Shown one piece after another: positions 28,610 to 41,044 of a stretch of DNA of 64,000 nt; position 1 is the first letter of the stretch, and each line of letters starts with the position of its first letter. Under the pieces are notes generated by a model, which was not told the origin of the DNA, made no database searches, and was given only the letters and a program-made list of their open reading frames with translations. The DNA is from Micromonospora sp. C31 (GTDB lineage Bacteria; Actinomycetota; Actinomycetes; Mycobacteriales; Micromonosporaceae), in NCBI RefSeq assembly GCF_018070575.1, contig NZ_JAGPXN010000001.1:868001-932000 (forward strand), written 5' to 3'. A program made the translations under genes and the position numbers.

Positions 28610-30301
28610 TTACGGGCGGACGTTGGGCTTGACCGGGGTCTTCACCGCCGCGTAGGCGTCGACGATGCCGTACCCGTAGAAGCCGTTGAAGTTCAGCCCT
28701 CCGGCGCAGTAGGCGTCGAACTCGGCGTCCCGACCCTCGTTGGCGTACGACTGGAGGCGCGGCTCCGGGCAGGCGCGCTCGGCGGCCGTCCGGTAGAGGT
28801 GCTGCTCCACCAGCTTCGGCGCCATGCCGAAGCCACCCCGACGGTCCTTCTTGCCGTGCTTGCTGACGATCAGCGCGGCGACGCCGGAGGCGTGCGGGGC
28901 CGCCATCGAGGTGCCCTGCAGGTAGGTGTAGTACCCGCACTCGCCGTTGGCCTTGCACGCCTTGAAGACCGACTCCTCGAAGCCGGCGACGATGTTGCCG
29001 TCGGCGTCGACCGAGCCCTCCTCCTGGAGCACCTTCTTCGGGTACGTCGAGAGGATCATGTTGGCGTCGGTGCGGAAGGTGTCCGTGCCGAAGCCGTCGC
29101 GGAACCAGCCGCCGGGCGCCGCCACGGCGGTCTGCTCGGTGCCGTAGTTCGAGAAGTCCGACTTCTTGCCCGACGGCCCGACCGCCGACACGCTGATCAC
29201 GTTGGGGCCCTCGGTGGGCAGGTCCCAGCAGCTGTCGTTGTCGATCTCGCGCGGGTAGGGCGCGGTGTCACCGTAGTCCGGGCTCGACGTGTCGGTCCGC
29301 GGGTCGCCCAGGTCCTCGTGGCTGTTGCCCAGCGCGCCGACCAGGGTGACGCCCCGGTTGTGGGCGAAGTTCAGGGCCCGCTTCATGGCCTTGATGATGG
29401 CCCGCTGCTCGGCCTGGTGCTCGGGGGAGTCGGCCGGGTTGGCGGTGCAGTTGTAGAGCCACGGGTCGACGTAGAAGGACATGTTGACCACGTCCAGGCC
29501 GACCTTCCCGGCGTGCAGCAGGGAGTTGACCACCGGCTCCAGGAAGAAGTAGCCGGAGTCCTGGCCGCCCTTGAGTTCGACCAGGGAGACGTTCGGGGCG
29601 ACGCCGGAGAGACCGAAGCCGTTGGCGGCGGCGCCGATGGTGCCGGCCACGTGGGTCCCGTGCCCGCCGTCGTCGGTGCCGACCGGGTCGAGGCAGCTCG
29701 CCACCTCGCACTCGCCGTCGACGTCGACGATGTCGGGGGCGAAGTTACGGGACAGCGCCCAGTCGAAGTTCGGCGCGATGTCCGGGTTGCTGGCGTCTAC
29801 GCCGGTGTCCAGGACGCCGACGGTGACCCGGCGGTCACCCGGCTCGATCTTGCGCGCCCGGTCGGCCCTGATCATCTCCAGGCCCCAGAGCTTGTCGTCG
29901 AGCGGGTCCATCTTCTTGCCACGCTTGGCGCCGACGCCCTTGGCCGCGGCGGCGGCCAACAGGTGCTCCTGCTCGACCCGGTCCAGCTTGGGCTTGCGGC
30001 CGATCGCCTTCTGCTCGGTGGCGCCGATCAGCGTCGACGCGGCGGTGGCCTTCGCGGCGAAGTCCGCCCGGTCGCTGGTCACCCGGAACATGCCGACCTC
30101 GTCGGACCGGGACACCACGGTGCCACCGGCCGAACGGATGGCGGCGACGGCCGCGTCCGCGGAGACACCGTCCTCGGCGACGACGGTGAAGGTACGGGCA
30201 CTGGTCGGCTCGGCACTGGCCGGCACGCTCATGCCCGTCACCGCGAGTGCCAGCGTCGTCGCGGTTGCGACGGCACCGGCGGTGAAGCGCTTGCTCACCA
30301 C
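28610..30301 (-). CDS. Secreted subtilisin-like (S8) serine protease
   Basis: About 563 residues. Signal peptide (VSKRFTAGAVATATTLALAV, cleavage near ASA-EPT), an inhibitor-type propeptide (about 35-95), then the S8 catalytic domain: D165 (VGVLDTGVD), H214 (GGHGTHVAGT) and a C-terminal Ser in QGTSMAAPHASG; the oxyanion Asn is in VGALGNSHED. The usual triad and order are intact, so an active extracellular protease is expected. Cysteines in the second half (CWDLP, CKANGECGYY) suggest disulphides. The start is one of two consecutive GTGs, with GAGAGG 7 nt upstream. Followed by a perfect palindrome. Confidence 0.93.
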   Translation of the reverse strand: MVSKRFTAGAVATATTLALAVTGMSVPASAEPTSARTFTVVAEDGVSADAAVAAIRSAGGTVVSRSDEVGMFRVTSDRADFAAKATAASTLIGATEQKAIGRKPKLDRVEQEHLLAAAAAKGVGAKRGKKMDPLDDKLWGLEMIRADRARKIEPGDRRVTVGVLDTGVDASNPDIAPNFDWALSRNFAPDIVDVDGECEVASCLDPVGTDDGGHGTHVAGTIGAAANGFGLSGVAPNVSLVELKGGQDSGYFFLEPVVNSLLHAGKVGLDVVNMSFYVDPWLYNCTANPADSPEHQAEQRAIIKAMKRALNFAHNRGVTLVGALGNSHEDLGDPRTDTSSPDYGDTAPYPREIDNDSCWDLPTEGPNVISVSAVGPSGKKSDFSNYGTEQTAVAAPGGWFRDGFGTDTFRTDANMILSTYPKKVLQEEGSVDADGNIVAGFEESVFKACKANGECGYYTYLQGTSMAAPHASGVAALIVSKHGKKDRRGGFGMAPKLVEQHLYRTAAERACPEPRLQSYANEGRDAEFDAYCAGGLNFNGFYGYGIVDAYAAVKTPVKPNVRP

Positions 30302-30356
30302 ATCGGATCCTCTCGTTGAGGGACGTGGCAGCCATCAGACAACACCGCGGCACTTT

Positions 30357-30383
30357 CCGCCATAGCAACGTCGGCTATGGCGG
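30357..30383. promoter_or_regulatory. 10-bp dyad between EamA and protease genes
   Basis: CCGCCATAGC (30357-30366) and its complement (30374-30383) flank a 7-nt spacer, 56 nt upstream of the protease start and just past the EamA stop. It could be a terminator for EamA (no U-tract) or an operator for the protease. Confidence 0.45.
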
Positions 30384-30431
30384 GAATCTCGTTTTCATCC
30401 GTCGTGGACGCGACAGCGCGGCCCGTTCGGG

Positions 30432-31397
30432 TCACGGCAGGGCGGGCTCGGCGACGTGCGGTTCCGGGCGGTCGTCGGTACGGGGGGCACGCAGTTCGTC
30501 GACGCGCACCAGGGCGACGCCGGCGACGATCAGGGCGCCACCGAGCAGTTGCACCACGGTGGGCAGTTCGCCCAGCACCAGCCAGGCGATCAGGACGGCG
30601 AACATCACCTCGGTCAGCCCCACGAACGACGACAGCCGCGCGCCGAGGATCCGGGTGCCGGCGATCCCGGCGAGGTACGCGACGACGGCGGCGACCAGCG
30701 ACAGGCCGACCACCGGCACCAGCCAGCTGGTGCGCTGCCCGGCGAAGGTGACCTCGCCGAGAGCCACCCGCAGCGGCAGCACACCGACCGCGCCGAGCAG
30801 GAGCAGGGCGGCGGCCCCGACGGCCATGCCGCCGCTGGCCATGGCCACCGAGGGCAACTCCTCGTCGACCCGGCCCGCGAGCACGAAGTAGCCGGCGAGG
30901 CCGATCGCCGCGCCCAACCCCCAGAGCACGCCCACCGGGTCGAGGCGGCCGGCCCCGGTCAGGTCCAGGACGAAGAAGAGGCCGGCGAGGGCCGCCGCCG
31001 AGCCGGCGACGGTCAGCCGGCGGGGACGCTGCCCGTGGACCAGCCACATCCAGCCCACCACCAGCACGATGCCGAGGTACTCCAGCAGCAGCGCGACGCC
31101 GACCGGCAGGTAGCGGACCGCGTTGAAGAAGCAGACCTGGGCCGTCGCAACCCCGAGCAGCCCGAACACGCCGATCGCGGCTAGGTTGCGGCGCAGCACG
31201 CCCCATCTGCCGCGCAGCGACAGCACGGCCGGGACCGCCACGATCAGGGCGGCGACGCCGACCCGGGCGACCACGGCCGCCTCGGCCGACCAGCCGGCGT
31301 CGATGAGGGACCGGGCGAACGTGCCCGACGTGGCGAAGGTGACGGCGGAGAGCAGCGCGAGGCCGAGACCGAGCCCGGCGGCGGGTGGCTGACGCAT
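30432..31397 (-). CDS. EamA/DMT-family transporter
   Basis: 321 residues with ten hydrophobic segments in two homologous halves, typical of EamA drug/metabolite transporters (ALLSAVTFATSGTFAR at the start of half 1; LWGLGAAIGLAGYFVLAGRV at half 2). The E of LLEYLGIVLV and TEVMFAVLIAWLVLGE are conserved landmarks. It likely exports a metabolite or amino acid. ATG at 31397 with GGGAG upstream. It is divergent from a CGNR-type putative regulator whose gene and promoter share a symmetrical pair of sites (31412-31425 and 31477-31491). Confidence 0.9.
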   Translation of the reverse strand: MRQPPAAGLGLGLALLSAVTFATSGTFARSLIDAGWSAEAAVVARVGVAALIVAVPAVLSLRGRWGVLRRNLAAIGVFGLLGVATAQVCFFNAVRYLPVGVALLLEYLGIVLVVGWMWLVHGQRPRRLTVAGSAAALAGLFFVLDLTGAGRLDPVGVLWGLGAAIGLAGYFVLAGRVDEELPSVAMASGGMAVGAAALLLLGAVGVLPLRVALGEVTFAGQRTSWLVPVVGLSLVAAVVAYLAGIAGTRILGARLSSFVGLTEVMFAVLIAWLVLGELPTVVQLLGGALIVAGVALVRVDELRAPRTDDRPEPHVAEPALP

Positions 31398-31411
31398 CGA
31401 TCCACTCCCAC

Positions 31412-31491
31412 TGTCATGAGTAAAATGCCACTACACCCGTGACGCTAGGCCGGCCCTGCGACAGGAGTCAAGTTGCTTTTCACTCATGACA
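31412..31491. promoter_or_regulatory. Paired inverted operator-like sites
   Basis: TGTCATGAGTAAAA (31412-31425) recurs in inverted orientation as TTTTCACTCATGACA (31477-31491, one extra C). The first lies just downstream of the expected EamA start site; the second covers the -35 flank and the first codons of the CGNR gene. This is the geometry of an autoregulated divergent unit. Confidence 0.5.
31442..31471 (-). promoter_or_regulatory. Candidate EamA promoter
   Basis: On the minus strand TTGACT (31471-31466), an 18-bp spacer and TAGCGT (31447-31442). The predicted start site is near 31435, between the paired sites above. Confidence 0.5.
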
Positions 31492-32018
31492 CGGAGTGCT
31501 CCCTGACCGCCGTGGCAGCGCTGGTGAACACCGCCGGCCGCGACGGTGAGGGCCTGCCCGACGTCGCCGCCCTGGACGCGCACTTCGTCGCCCACGGCTA
31601 CAGCGGGCGGCACGAGCACACCGAGGAGGAACTGCGGGCGGTGCGCGACCTCCGGCCCCGGCTGCGCCGCGTCTGGCACGCCGACACCGAGGGCATCGTC
31701 GCCATCGTCAACGAACTGCTCCGCGAGCACGACGCGCTGCCGCAGCTCATCACCCACGACGACGAGCCGTACCACTTCCACGCCGTGCCGCGCGACGCGC
31801 CGCTGGCGGCCCGGATGGCCGTCGAGGCCGCGATGGCGCTGGCGGATCTCGTACGCGCCGGGGAGCTGCGCCGACTGCGGACCTGCGACCACCCGGCCTG
31901 CGAGAACGTGCTCGTCGACCTGTCGAAGAACCGCTGCCGACGGTTCTGCGACGCGGGCTGCGGCAACCGCGCCGCCGTCACCGCCTACCGCGCCCGCAGG
32001 TCCGCCGCGCGCGGTTGA
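31473..32018 (+). CDS. CGNR zinc-finger putative regulator
   Basis: 181 residues. The N-terminal ABATE-like domain (about 1-120, ALVNTAGRDGEG and LRPRLRRVWH) precedes the CGNR zinc finger: CDHPACENVLVDLSKNRCRRFCDAGCGNRAAVTAYRARR has two CxxxC-type pairs and the signature CGNR. Members are predicted DNA-binding regulators. The TTG at 31473 is chosen because AGGAG (31462-31466) is 6 nt upstream. It is divergent from the EamA transporter and probably controls it and itself through the paired dyads. Confidence 0.9.
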   Translation: MLFTHDTECSLTAVAALVNTAGRDGEGLPDVAALDAHFVAHGYSGRHEHTEEELRAVRDLRPRLRRVWHADTEGIVAIVNELLREHDALPQLITHDDEPYHFHAVPRDAPLAARMAVEAAMALADLVRAGELRRLRTCDHPACENVLVDLSKNRCRRFCDAGCGNRAAVTAYRARRSAARG

Positions 32019-32035
32019 CGGCGACGATTCAGCGG

Positions 32036-32188
32036 GCCCGGCCGCGTATCCGCTCCCGTGCCGACCCACCAGTCCCCGTCGCGGCACAGGAACCGCACCG
32101 GCGACAGGTGCGGCGAACCGTCCGGGCGCAGGGTCCACAGCGACACCACACGCTCGCGGCCGGGGCGGTCCAGGGCCTCCGCCCCGGG
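32036..32188 (-). pseudogene. Relic of a PPOX-fold (pyridoxamine 5'-phosphate oxidase-like) gene
   Basis: RERVVSLWTLRPDGSPHLSP and RFLCRDGDWWVGTGADTR are the N-terminal strands of an actinobacterial F420/FMN split-barrel enzyme. The expected continuation is lost at about 32040, where the frame runs into the CGNR gene end, and no proper N terminus precedes it. A remnant of about 50 residues of a family usually 130 or more. Confidence 0.55.
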
Positions 32189-32290
32189 CACGACCCTCGC
32201 CGCCGTCGCCGTTGATGCCGTTGACGCCGTTGACGCCGCCGGTTGAAACGTTGTCACCCGTCCCGCCCGCAGGCACGCCCGCCCTCCGCC

Positions 32291-32438
32291 CTGTCGAGCT
32301 GCCCCGTTCATTGGACCACCCCGGACGCACGGCCCTCGCCGCCTCTACGGACGGTCCGACTTGCCGGTCAGCGCTGGGACGCCTACCTGTCGGCAGGGCT
32401 GTCGGCGCCTCGGTCTCACCGATGGGGCAGCTCGACAG
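32291..32438. repeat. 15-bp inverted repeats flanking about 118 bp
   Basis: CTGTCGAGCTGCCCC (32291-32305) is exactly repeated in inverse orientation at 32424-32438. The spacer has no coding character. Possibly the remains of a small non-autonomous element. Confidence 0.5.
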
Positions 32439-32446
32439 CGCGCACG

Positions 32447-32601
32447 CCGCCCTCCGCGCGCGGGGACCGGGCATGCGCCACGGATGGCGGTTCCCGGCGG
32501 TGTCCCACCGCCCTGCGCGCGCGGGGACCGGGCATGCGCCACGGATGGCGGTTCCCGGCGGTGTCCCACCGCCCTGCGCGCGCGGGGAACCGGGCAGCGC
32601 C
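32447..32601. repeat. 61-bp tandem repeat, about 2.5 copies
   Basis: Copies start at 32447, 32508 and 32569 (the last is partial). Copies 1 and 2 differ at one visible position (CCCTCCG versus CCCTGCG). The unit contains GGGGACCGGGCATGCGCC and ACGGATGGCGGTTCCCGG. Confidence 0.85.
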
Positions 32602-32780
32602 CGGCACGGACACCCGACGACGGCGCTCACCCACGACCCGTGCCGGAAGCCTGACAAGGCCGAGACCGACGTGGGCAGGCTCGACAGTGCCTCCCCTCGC
32701 TACCTTCCGGCAGGAGCGGGCATCGGACCGGGCCAAGGCCGGACGACCGGGCGGGACAGGGCGGGTAGCGGCGGGACGAC

Positions 32781-34181
32781 TCAGGGGTGGGTCATCCGGA
32801 GCAGGTCGAGCGCCTCGTCGAGCTGCGTCTCGGTGAGCTTGCCCGAGTCGACGTGCCCCCGGGAGATGACCACCTCGCGGATCGAGACCTGCTTGGCCAG
32901 CGCCTCCTTGGCGATGGAGGCGGCCTCGTCGTAGCCGAGGTGGCGGTTGAGCGGGGTGACGATCGACGGGGAGCCCTCCGCGTACGCCAGACAGACCTCG
33001 GCGTCCGCGACCAGGCCGACCACCATGCGGTCGGCGAAGAGCCGGCTCGACGCGGCGAGCAGGCGGATCGATTCCAGCAGGTTGCGGCCCATCACGGGGA
33101 GCATGACGTTCAGCTCGAAGTCGCCCTGGGAGCCGGCGAACCCCACGGTGGCGTCGTTGCCGATGACCTGGGCGCAGACCTGCCGCATCGCCTCGGCCAC
33201 CACCGGGTTCACCTTGCCCGGCATGATCGACGAGCCGGGCTGGAGGTCGGGGATGCGCAGCTCGCGCAGCCCGGCGCGGGGGCCCGAGCCCATCCAGCGG
33301 ATGTCGTTGGCGATCTTGTAGAGGCCGACGGCGACCGTACGCAGCTGCCCGGAGGTCTCCACCAGCGCGTCCCGGGCGCCCTGCGCCTCGAAGTGGTTGC
33401 GCGCCTCGGTCAGCGGCAGACCCGTCGAACCGCGCAGCTTCTCGATGACCTTCGCGGCGAAGCCGAACGGGGTGTTGATGCCGGTGCCGACCGCCGTGCC
33501 GCCCAGCGGCAGCTCCGCCAGCCGGGGCAGGGCCCCCTCCAGTCGCTCGATGCCGTAGCGGACCTGGGCGGCGTACCCGCCGAACTCCTGCCCGAGAGTC
33601 ACGGGAGTGGCGTCCATCAGGTGGGTACGGCCGGCCTTGACCACGGTCTCGAACTCCGTGGCCTTGCCCTCCAGCGCCTCCGCCAGGTGAGCCAGCGCGG
33701 GCAGCAGCTCCCGCGCGACCGCCTCGGTGGCCGCCAGGTGGATCGAGGACGGGAAGACGTCGTTGCTGGACTGCGAGGCGTTCACGTCGTCGTTCGGGTG
33801 CACGTCCCGGCCCAGCTCCCGGCCGGCCAGCGTGGCGATGACCTCGTTGGTGTTCATGTTCGACGACGTGCCGGAGCCCGTCTGGAACACGTCGATCGGG
33901 AACTGGTCGTCGTAGCCGCCGTCGGCCACGTGTGCCGCCGCGGCGGCGATCGCCGCGGCGACGTCCGCGTCGATGACGCCCAACTCGCCGTTGACCTCGG
34001 CCGCCGCTCCCTTGATCTGGGCCAGCGCCCGGATCTGGGCCGGTTCGATGCCCCGGCCGGAGATCGGGAAGTTCTGCACCGCGCGCTGGGTCTGCGCCCG
34101 CCACAGCGCCTCGGTGGGCACCTCCACCTCGCCCATCGAGTCGCGTTCGATCCGGTAGCCCGTCGCCTCTGGAGTCGTCAC
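32781..34181 (-). CDS. fumC: Fumarate hydratase, class II
   Basis: 466 residues, the normal length. Family signature [12 protein letters not shown] (the SS loop with the catalytic Ser) and upstream landmarks [26 protein letters not shown] and [13 protein letters not shown] are intact. It converts fumarate to malate in the TCA cycle. The GTG at 34181 ([18 protein letters not shown]) matches the usual N terminus and has AGGATGG upstream; an ATG three codons earlier is the alternative. The class I fumarase lies 1.7 kb upstream on the same strand; in Streptomyces the two fumarases are also neighbours, but here a secreted-protein gene separates them. Confidence 0.94.
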   Translation of the reverse strand: MTTPEATGYRIERDSMGEVEVPTEALWRAQTQRAVQNFPISGRGIEPAQIRALAQIKGAAAEVNGELGVIDADVAAAIAAAAAHVADGGYDDQFPIDVFQTGSGTSSNMNTNEVIATLAGRELGRDVHPNDDVNASQSSNDVFPSSIHLAATEAVARELLPALAHLAEALEGKATEFETVVKAGRTHLMDATPVTLGQEFGGYAAQVRYGIERLEGALPRLAELPLGGTAVGTGINTPFGFAAKVIEKLRGSTGLPLTEARNHFEAQGARDALVETSGQLRTVAVGLYKIANDIRWMGSGPRAGLRELRIPDLQPGSSIMPGKVNPVVAEAMRQVCAQVIGNDATVGFAGSQGDFELNVMLPVMGRNLLESIRLLAASSRLFADRMVVGLVADAEVCLAYAEGSPSIVTPLNRHLGYDEAASIAKEALAKQVSIREVVISRGHVDSGKLTETQLDEALDLLRMTHP

Positions 34182-34316
34182 GCGTACCATCCTGCCGCGC
34201 CGCGCGCCGGGCCGCAGGGAAAGCTGGTCCGACGCCGTGCGGCTCCAAATCCTGACGATCGGGTGGCGTGACGAATCTAAGGTCATGACATCGACCGCAT
34301 ACCACTCGGAGGTTCC

Positions 34317-35852
34317 ATGTCGATTCGACACCGGGTTTCGTCACGCCGTACGGCGACGACGACAGTTGCTCTCCTACTGGCCACGGGCAGCCTGGTGGCC
34401 GTGACCGCGCAGCCAGCGGCGGCCATAACCGACTACGTCACTCCAGCCAGCGTCACATGGACTGACGCCTGGCAGCCGACCATGTCGTTCTCCCCCTCCG
34501 ACGACACGGTTCCGGTGGGCAGTTGGGTGGCTGACGGGAAGAAGCACACCGCCCGGGCGTACTTCACCTTTGACCTGACGCCCTACCAGGGGAAACGGGT
34601 CATCTCGGCCCGCGGGATCACCGGGGAGACGAGCGTCAACGACTGCTCCAGGCCGCGTGAGATCGAGCTGTGGCGGACCGACCCTCCCGCCAGCGCCCCG
34701 ACCTGGAACACCGCCCCGGCGGTACGGGAGAAGGTGGCGGACATCGCCTATCCGAACCTGCCCTGCGGGAGCAGCTTCATCGGGGTGATGATCACCGAGA
34801 CGGTGCGCCAGGCGGTGGCGGACGGGCACGACCAGCTCACGCTCATGGTCCGGATCGCCAGCGACCACGAGGCGAACAGGCACTACGGCCGCCGGATCAA
34901 GAACGTCGGCATCTCCCTGGACCACAACACGCCGCCGAACATTCCCGACCAGCTCACCGTCGATGGCGCAGCGTGCGACACCCCGCTGACGATCCGCACC
35001 ACCACACCGACACTCCGAGCCCTGGTCTCCGATCCCGATGTCAACGAGACCGGGGGCCACGACCATGTCGCGGGCACCTTCGCCTGGTGGCCCGTCGACC
35101 GCCCGGCGGAGCGGGCGGAAGCCACCCTCGACGGTCAGACGGCCCCGGCGCAGTACCAGTACCGGCTCCCGGCGGACACGCTCGTGCATGCTGGCACCTA
35201 CGCCTTCGCGGTGCGGGCGTCCGACCAGCACGACAGCTCGGGCTGGTCGCCGGAATGCCGGTTCACCGTCGACACGGTGGCGCCGGCCGCCCCGGCCGTC
35301 TCCTCCACCGACTACCCGGATCAGGGCGGCTCGCCGGGCACCGGGGGCCCCGGCATCCCGGGCAGCTTCACCTTCGCCGCCGAAGCCGACGACCTGAAGG
35401 GCTTCGTCTACGGCGATTTCGGTGGCACGCACTTCGTCCCGGTGGACGCATCGGGCCGGTCTGCGACGGTCAGCTACGCGCCCGAGCGAGACGGACCGAA
35501 CAGCCTCGTCGTGCAGAGCGTCGACCGGGCCGGGAACTTCTCCGAGAACACCGTCTACCAGTTCTTCGTGCGTTCCACCGCGCCGACGATCATCGACGAG
35601 GACCCGGCGGCACCGGCAGGTACGCCGCGGCGGCTCAGCTTCGCACCGAACATGGCGAACGTGGTGAAGTACACGTACCGGCTCAATGACGGCGAGGAGA
35701 CCACGGTCAGCGCCGAAGCCGACGGCACGGCGCGGGTCACCGTGACCCCGGCGGTCTCCGACGTGTACTTCCTGTACGTCCGCAGCACGACCGCGGGCGG
35801 ACTGCTCTCGGGTGAGGCCCAACTGTTCTTCTGGGTGCCGGAAGCGGGATGA
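34317..35852 (+). CDS. Secreted DNRLRE-type protein with Ig-like repeats (copy 2)
   Basis: 511 residues. Signal peptide ([20 protein letters not shown], cleavage near AAA-ITD), a DNRLRE-like module ([33 protein letters not shown]), then Ig-like repeats ([30 protein letters not shown]). It parallels copy 1 at 8798-10654 motif by motif but is about 100 residues shorter at the C terminus. No catalytic motif; an extracellular adhesive or carrier role is only a guess. GGAGG sits 5 nt before the ATG. It is inserted between the two fumarase genes in opposite orientation. Confidence 0.83.
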   Translation: MSIRHRVSSRRTATTTVALLLATGSLVAVTAQPAAAITDYVTPASVTWTDAWQPTMSFSPSDDTVPVGSWVADGKKHTARAYFTFDLTPYQGKRVISARGITGETSVNDCSRPREIELWRTDPPASAPTWNTAPAVREKVADIAYPNLPCGSSFIGVMITETVRQAVADGHDQLTLMVRIASDHEANRHYGRRIKNVGISLDHNTPPNIPDQLTVDGAACDTPLTIRTTTPTLRALVSDPDVNETGGHDHVAGTFAWWPVDRPAERAEATLDGQTAPAQYQYRLPADTLVHAGTYAFAVRASDQHDSSGWSPECRFTVDTVAPAAPAVSSTDYPDQGGSPGTGGPGIPGSFTFAAEADDLKGFVYGDFGGTHFVPVDASGRSATVSYAPERDGPNSLVVQSVDRAGNFSENTVYQFFVRSTAPTIIDEDPAAPAGTPRRLSFAPNMANVVKYTYRLNDGEETTVSAEADGTARVTVTPAVSDVYFLYVRSTTAGGLLSGEAQLFFWVPEAG

Positions 35853-35857
35853 CGACG

Positions 35858-35887
35858 AGGGGCGCCGGGCGACTGCCCGGCGCCCCT
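35858..35887. terminator. Stem-loop, 13-bp stem, GACT tetraloop
   Basis: AGGGGCGCCGGGC (35858-35870) pairs with 35875-35887. It is bidirectional, between the convergent secreted-protein and fumarase genes. Confidence 0.8.
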
Positions 35888-35900
35888 TCGCGTACGCGGG

Positions 35901-37568
<1,668 letters not shown>

Positions 37569-37635
37569 GAGCGGAAAGCCTAGGGCAGAAGGGTCGATCA
37601 GTCCCACCCGCCGGGTGGGTCCTGGGACGACGCTC

Positions 37636-39057
37636 TCACCCGGGGCAGAGTTCCCGCTTCGGGCCGCAGCTGTCCTGCGGCCCGGGCACACCCGCCGTGC
37701 CGCCGGGGCCGGGTACGCCGCCGTCGCGTGGCGGGACGGGGGCGCCCGGGGCTCCGCCGAAGCGGACATAGCCGATCTCCCGCCCCTCGCCGATGACCAT
37801 GCCGCCCCGGCCGACCGCGAGCGCGTTCGCGGAGGTGCGCAGGCTCGCCAGTTCCCGCCCGGTACGCGGGTCCAGCGCCACCAGCCGGGACGGCTTCTCA
37901 TCGGCGATCACGGCGGCGTACGGGGTGAGCGCGGCGCCGGCCTTCGATCCGGCGGGGCGGGTCCACCGGACGCGGCCGGCACCCAGTTCCCGGCCGATGA
38001 CCGCGCGCTTGTCGGCCGGCCGGACCAGGGCGTGCCGGTCGTCGACCGCGAGCAGCCGTTCCCCGGCGGAGGTGACCAGCAGCAGCCGCCCGTCGTAGCC
38101 GTCGAGGACCGCCTCGCGGGTGTCCGGGGCCACCCCGATCAGCACGTTGCGCGCACCGTGCGGGTCCTCGCGCTGCACGCAGCCGGCGTTGTCGGCGGTC
38201 CGCAGGTTGATGCCGGTCCGCTGCCACGCCTCCTGGCCGGTCGCCGCGTCGCGGCCGGAGATGGCGAAGTAGCAGGTGCCGTCCTGGGATCGGGCGGTGA
38301 TCCGAAGCAGCCGGCCGCCGACGACCGACAGCCGCTCGTCCCGGCCGGGCTCGACGTCCTGGAGCACCCGCCCGGTGGCGGTGTCGAGGACGTGCACCCG
38401 GCCGTCGATGGGGAACCCGAGCAGCGGCGGTACGGGTTCCGGGCCGGCCACCTCGTCGTCGATCCGGACGGCGTCGAGGCGGCGGGTACCGAGCAGCCCG
38501 GGGTTGTCGCCGAGCAGCCCGCTGCGCACCCCCGGCACGAAGGCCGTCCAGAGCGGGGCGGTGCCGCGCGGGTCCCAGGCGCTCACCGTGCAGTCGGTGG
38601 CGTCGACGCAGTGGGCGTCGAGCAGCATGTTGCGGTACGTCCAGACGGCCACCGCGTCGCCGTCGCGCCGGCGCGTGACGCCGGTCGTGGGGTCGAGCAC
38701 CTCGTACCCCTTGACCAGCAGCTTGCCCACGACGACGACCGGGTCCCGGTCGCCGCCGGCCACCGCCGACCAGTCGGCCTTGCGCTCCCACAACTGGGCT
38801 CCGGTGGCCAGGCTGCGGGCCTCCACGCGGGTGCGCTGCTCGACCACGACGGTGTCACCGGCGATGGTCACGCTGCGCGGGGTGCCGCCGACACGCTGCT
38901 GCCAGACCACGTCGGGCTCGGAGATCGGCTCGCTGCGGTCGACCCAGTCCCAGACCCCGGGAAACGGGTTCCACACCCCGGTCGCGGCGAGCGCGACGAC
39001 CACGACGAGCGCGAGCAGCAGCCCGCCACGCCACCCGGGGCCGCCCGCCTTCGCCAC
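37636..39057 (-). CDS. Membrane-anchored PQQ-type beta-propeller protein (copy 1)
   Basis: About 473 residues. One N-terminal transmembrane anchor ([16 protein letters not shown]) is followed by repeated blade motifs of the YVTN/PQQ-like propeller ([45 protein letters not shown]) and a Pro/Gly-rich tail with [14 protein letters not shown]. Such domains are usually extracytoplasmic binding scaffolds, and no quinoprotein active site is seen. Of two nearby GTGs I choose 39057 because TACGGT (39064-39069) ends 6 nt before it. The protein at 46272-47525 has the same plan. Confidence 0.82.
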   Translation of the reverse strand: MAKAGGPGWRGGLLLALVVVVALAATGVWNPFPGVWDWVDRSEPISEPDVVWQQRVGGTPRSVTIAGDTVVVEQRTRVEARSLATGAQLWERKADWSAVAGGDRDPVVVVGKLLVKGYEVLDPTTGVTRRRDGDAVAVWTYRNMLLDAHCVDATDCTVSAWDPRGTAPLWTAFVPGVRSGLLGDNPGLLGTRRLDAVRIDDEVAGPEPVPPLLGFPIDGRVHVLDTATGRVLQDVEPGRDERLSVVGGRLLRITARSQDGTCYFAISGRDAATGQEAWQRTGINLRTADNAGCVQREDPHGARNVLIGVAPDTREAVLDGYDGRLLLVTSAGERLLAVDDRHALVRPADKRAVIGRELGAGRVRWTRPAGSKAGAALTPYAAVIADEKPSRLVALDPRTGRELASLRTSANALAVGRGGMVIGEGREIGYVRFGGAPGAPVPPRDGGVPGPGGTAGVPGPQDSCGPKRELCPG

Positions 39058-39137
39058 ACGCACACCGTAGCGACGACCGCCGCGTCGTCGCCCTCCCGCG
39101 CCGCCGTGTCGCCGCCCTTTCTCGCCGCGCCGAGGGC

Positions 39138-39191
39138 GTAAGGAAGGGCCCCCTACTATCGCCCCGTATATAGGAAGGGTCCCTTCCTTAC
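39138..39191. repeat. TAAGGAAGGGCCC-family inverted repeat, copy 2
   Basis: GTAAGGAAGGG (39138-39148) pairs with CCCTTCCTTAC (39181-39191), with an imperfect inner stem. On the minus strand the TAA stop of the Lrp gene (39188-39190) is part of the element, just as in copy 1. Confidence 0.75.
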
Positions 39192-39676
39192 CGCTGGGCG
39201 GCGGAGCGGACCAGGGGAAGCGTGCGGTACGGGATCTGCTCGGCCAGGGCGATGATCGTGGAGGCCCGGCGGATGCCCTCGTACGAGACGATCTGGTCGA
39301 TCACCCGCTGGAGGTCGGTGTTCGAGCGGGCCACGATCCGGCAGAGCAGGTCGCTGGAGCCGGTGATGGTGTGCGCCTCCAGCACCTCCGGGATCGCGGC
39401 CAGGTGCGCGGCGACCTGGTCGTGCCCGTGCCGTTGGCTGATCTCCAGGGTGACGAAGCTGGTCACCCCGAACCCGATCGCCGCCGGGGAGATCTCCGGC
39501 CCGAATCCGCCGACGACGCCCCGCTCCAGCAGCTTGTCCAGCCGGGCCTGCACGGTGCCCCGGGCCACGCCGAGGCGCCGGGAGCATTCCAGCACCCCGA
39601 TCCGCGGTTCCTCGGCGAGCAGTTCGATCAACCGCGCGTCGAGCGTGTCCAGCTGTACACCTTGACCAGCATTCAT
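39188..39676 (-). CDS. Lrp/AsnC-family transcriptional regulator
   Basis: 162 residues. N-terminal HTH (LDTLDARLIELLAEEPRIGV ... GVARGTVQARLDKLLERGVV, about 9-55) and a C-terminal RAM/AsnC ligand-binding domain (VTSFVTLEISQ, ITGSSDLLCRIVA). Such proteins sense amino acids. Divergence from hppD suggests control of tyrosine catabolism; a GCAAC-N7-GTTGC dyad (39714-39730) in the shared intergenic region is a plausible site. TAGGGT (39685-39690) ends 8 nt before the ATG. The stop codon lies in a dispersed palindrome. Confidence 0.9.
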   Translation of the reverse strand: MNAGQGVQLDTLDARLIELLAEEPRIGVLECSRRLGVARGTVQARLDKLLERGVVGGFGPEISPAAIGFGVTSFVTLEISQRHGHDQVAAHLAAIPEVLEAHTITGSSDLLCRIVARSNTDLQRVIDQIVSYEGIRRASTIIALAEQIPYRTLPLVRSAAQR

Positions 39677-39707
39677 GGCAGGTCACCCTACCGAATGTGC
39701 AACCTGA

Positions 39708-41033
<1,326 letters not shown>

Positions 41034-41044
41034 CACTGACGAGC

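Larger units (their letters stand above)
32202..32780. other. Gene-free, repeat-rich stretch
   Basis: No credible gene on either strand. It contains a short GTCAACGGC-type repeat near 32210-32240, the 15-bp inverted repeats at 32291-32438 and the 61-bp tandem repeats, then the fumC stop. Confidence 0.6.

Noticed and set aside
27404..30319. Very long plus-strand open frame (971 codons) across the DUF559-like and subtilase genes
   Set aside because: It crosses the palindromic terminator and is antisense to a protease with an intact catalytic triad; translation is low-complexity.
32447..32601. Possible CRISPR array
   Set aside because: The 61-bp units are directly abutting with no unique spacers, and no cas genes are present.
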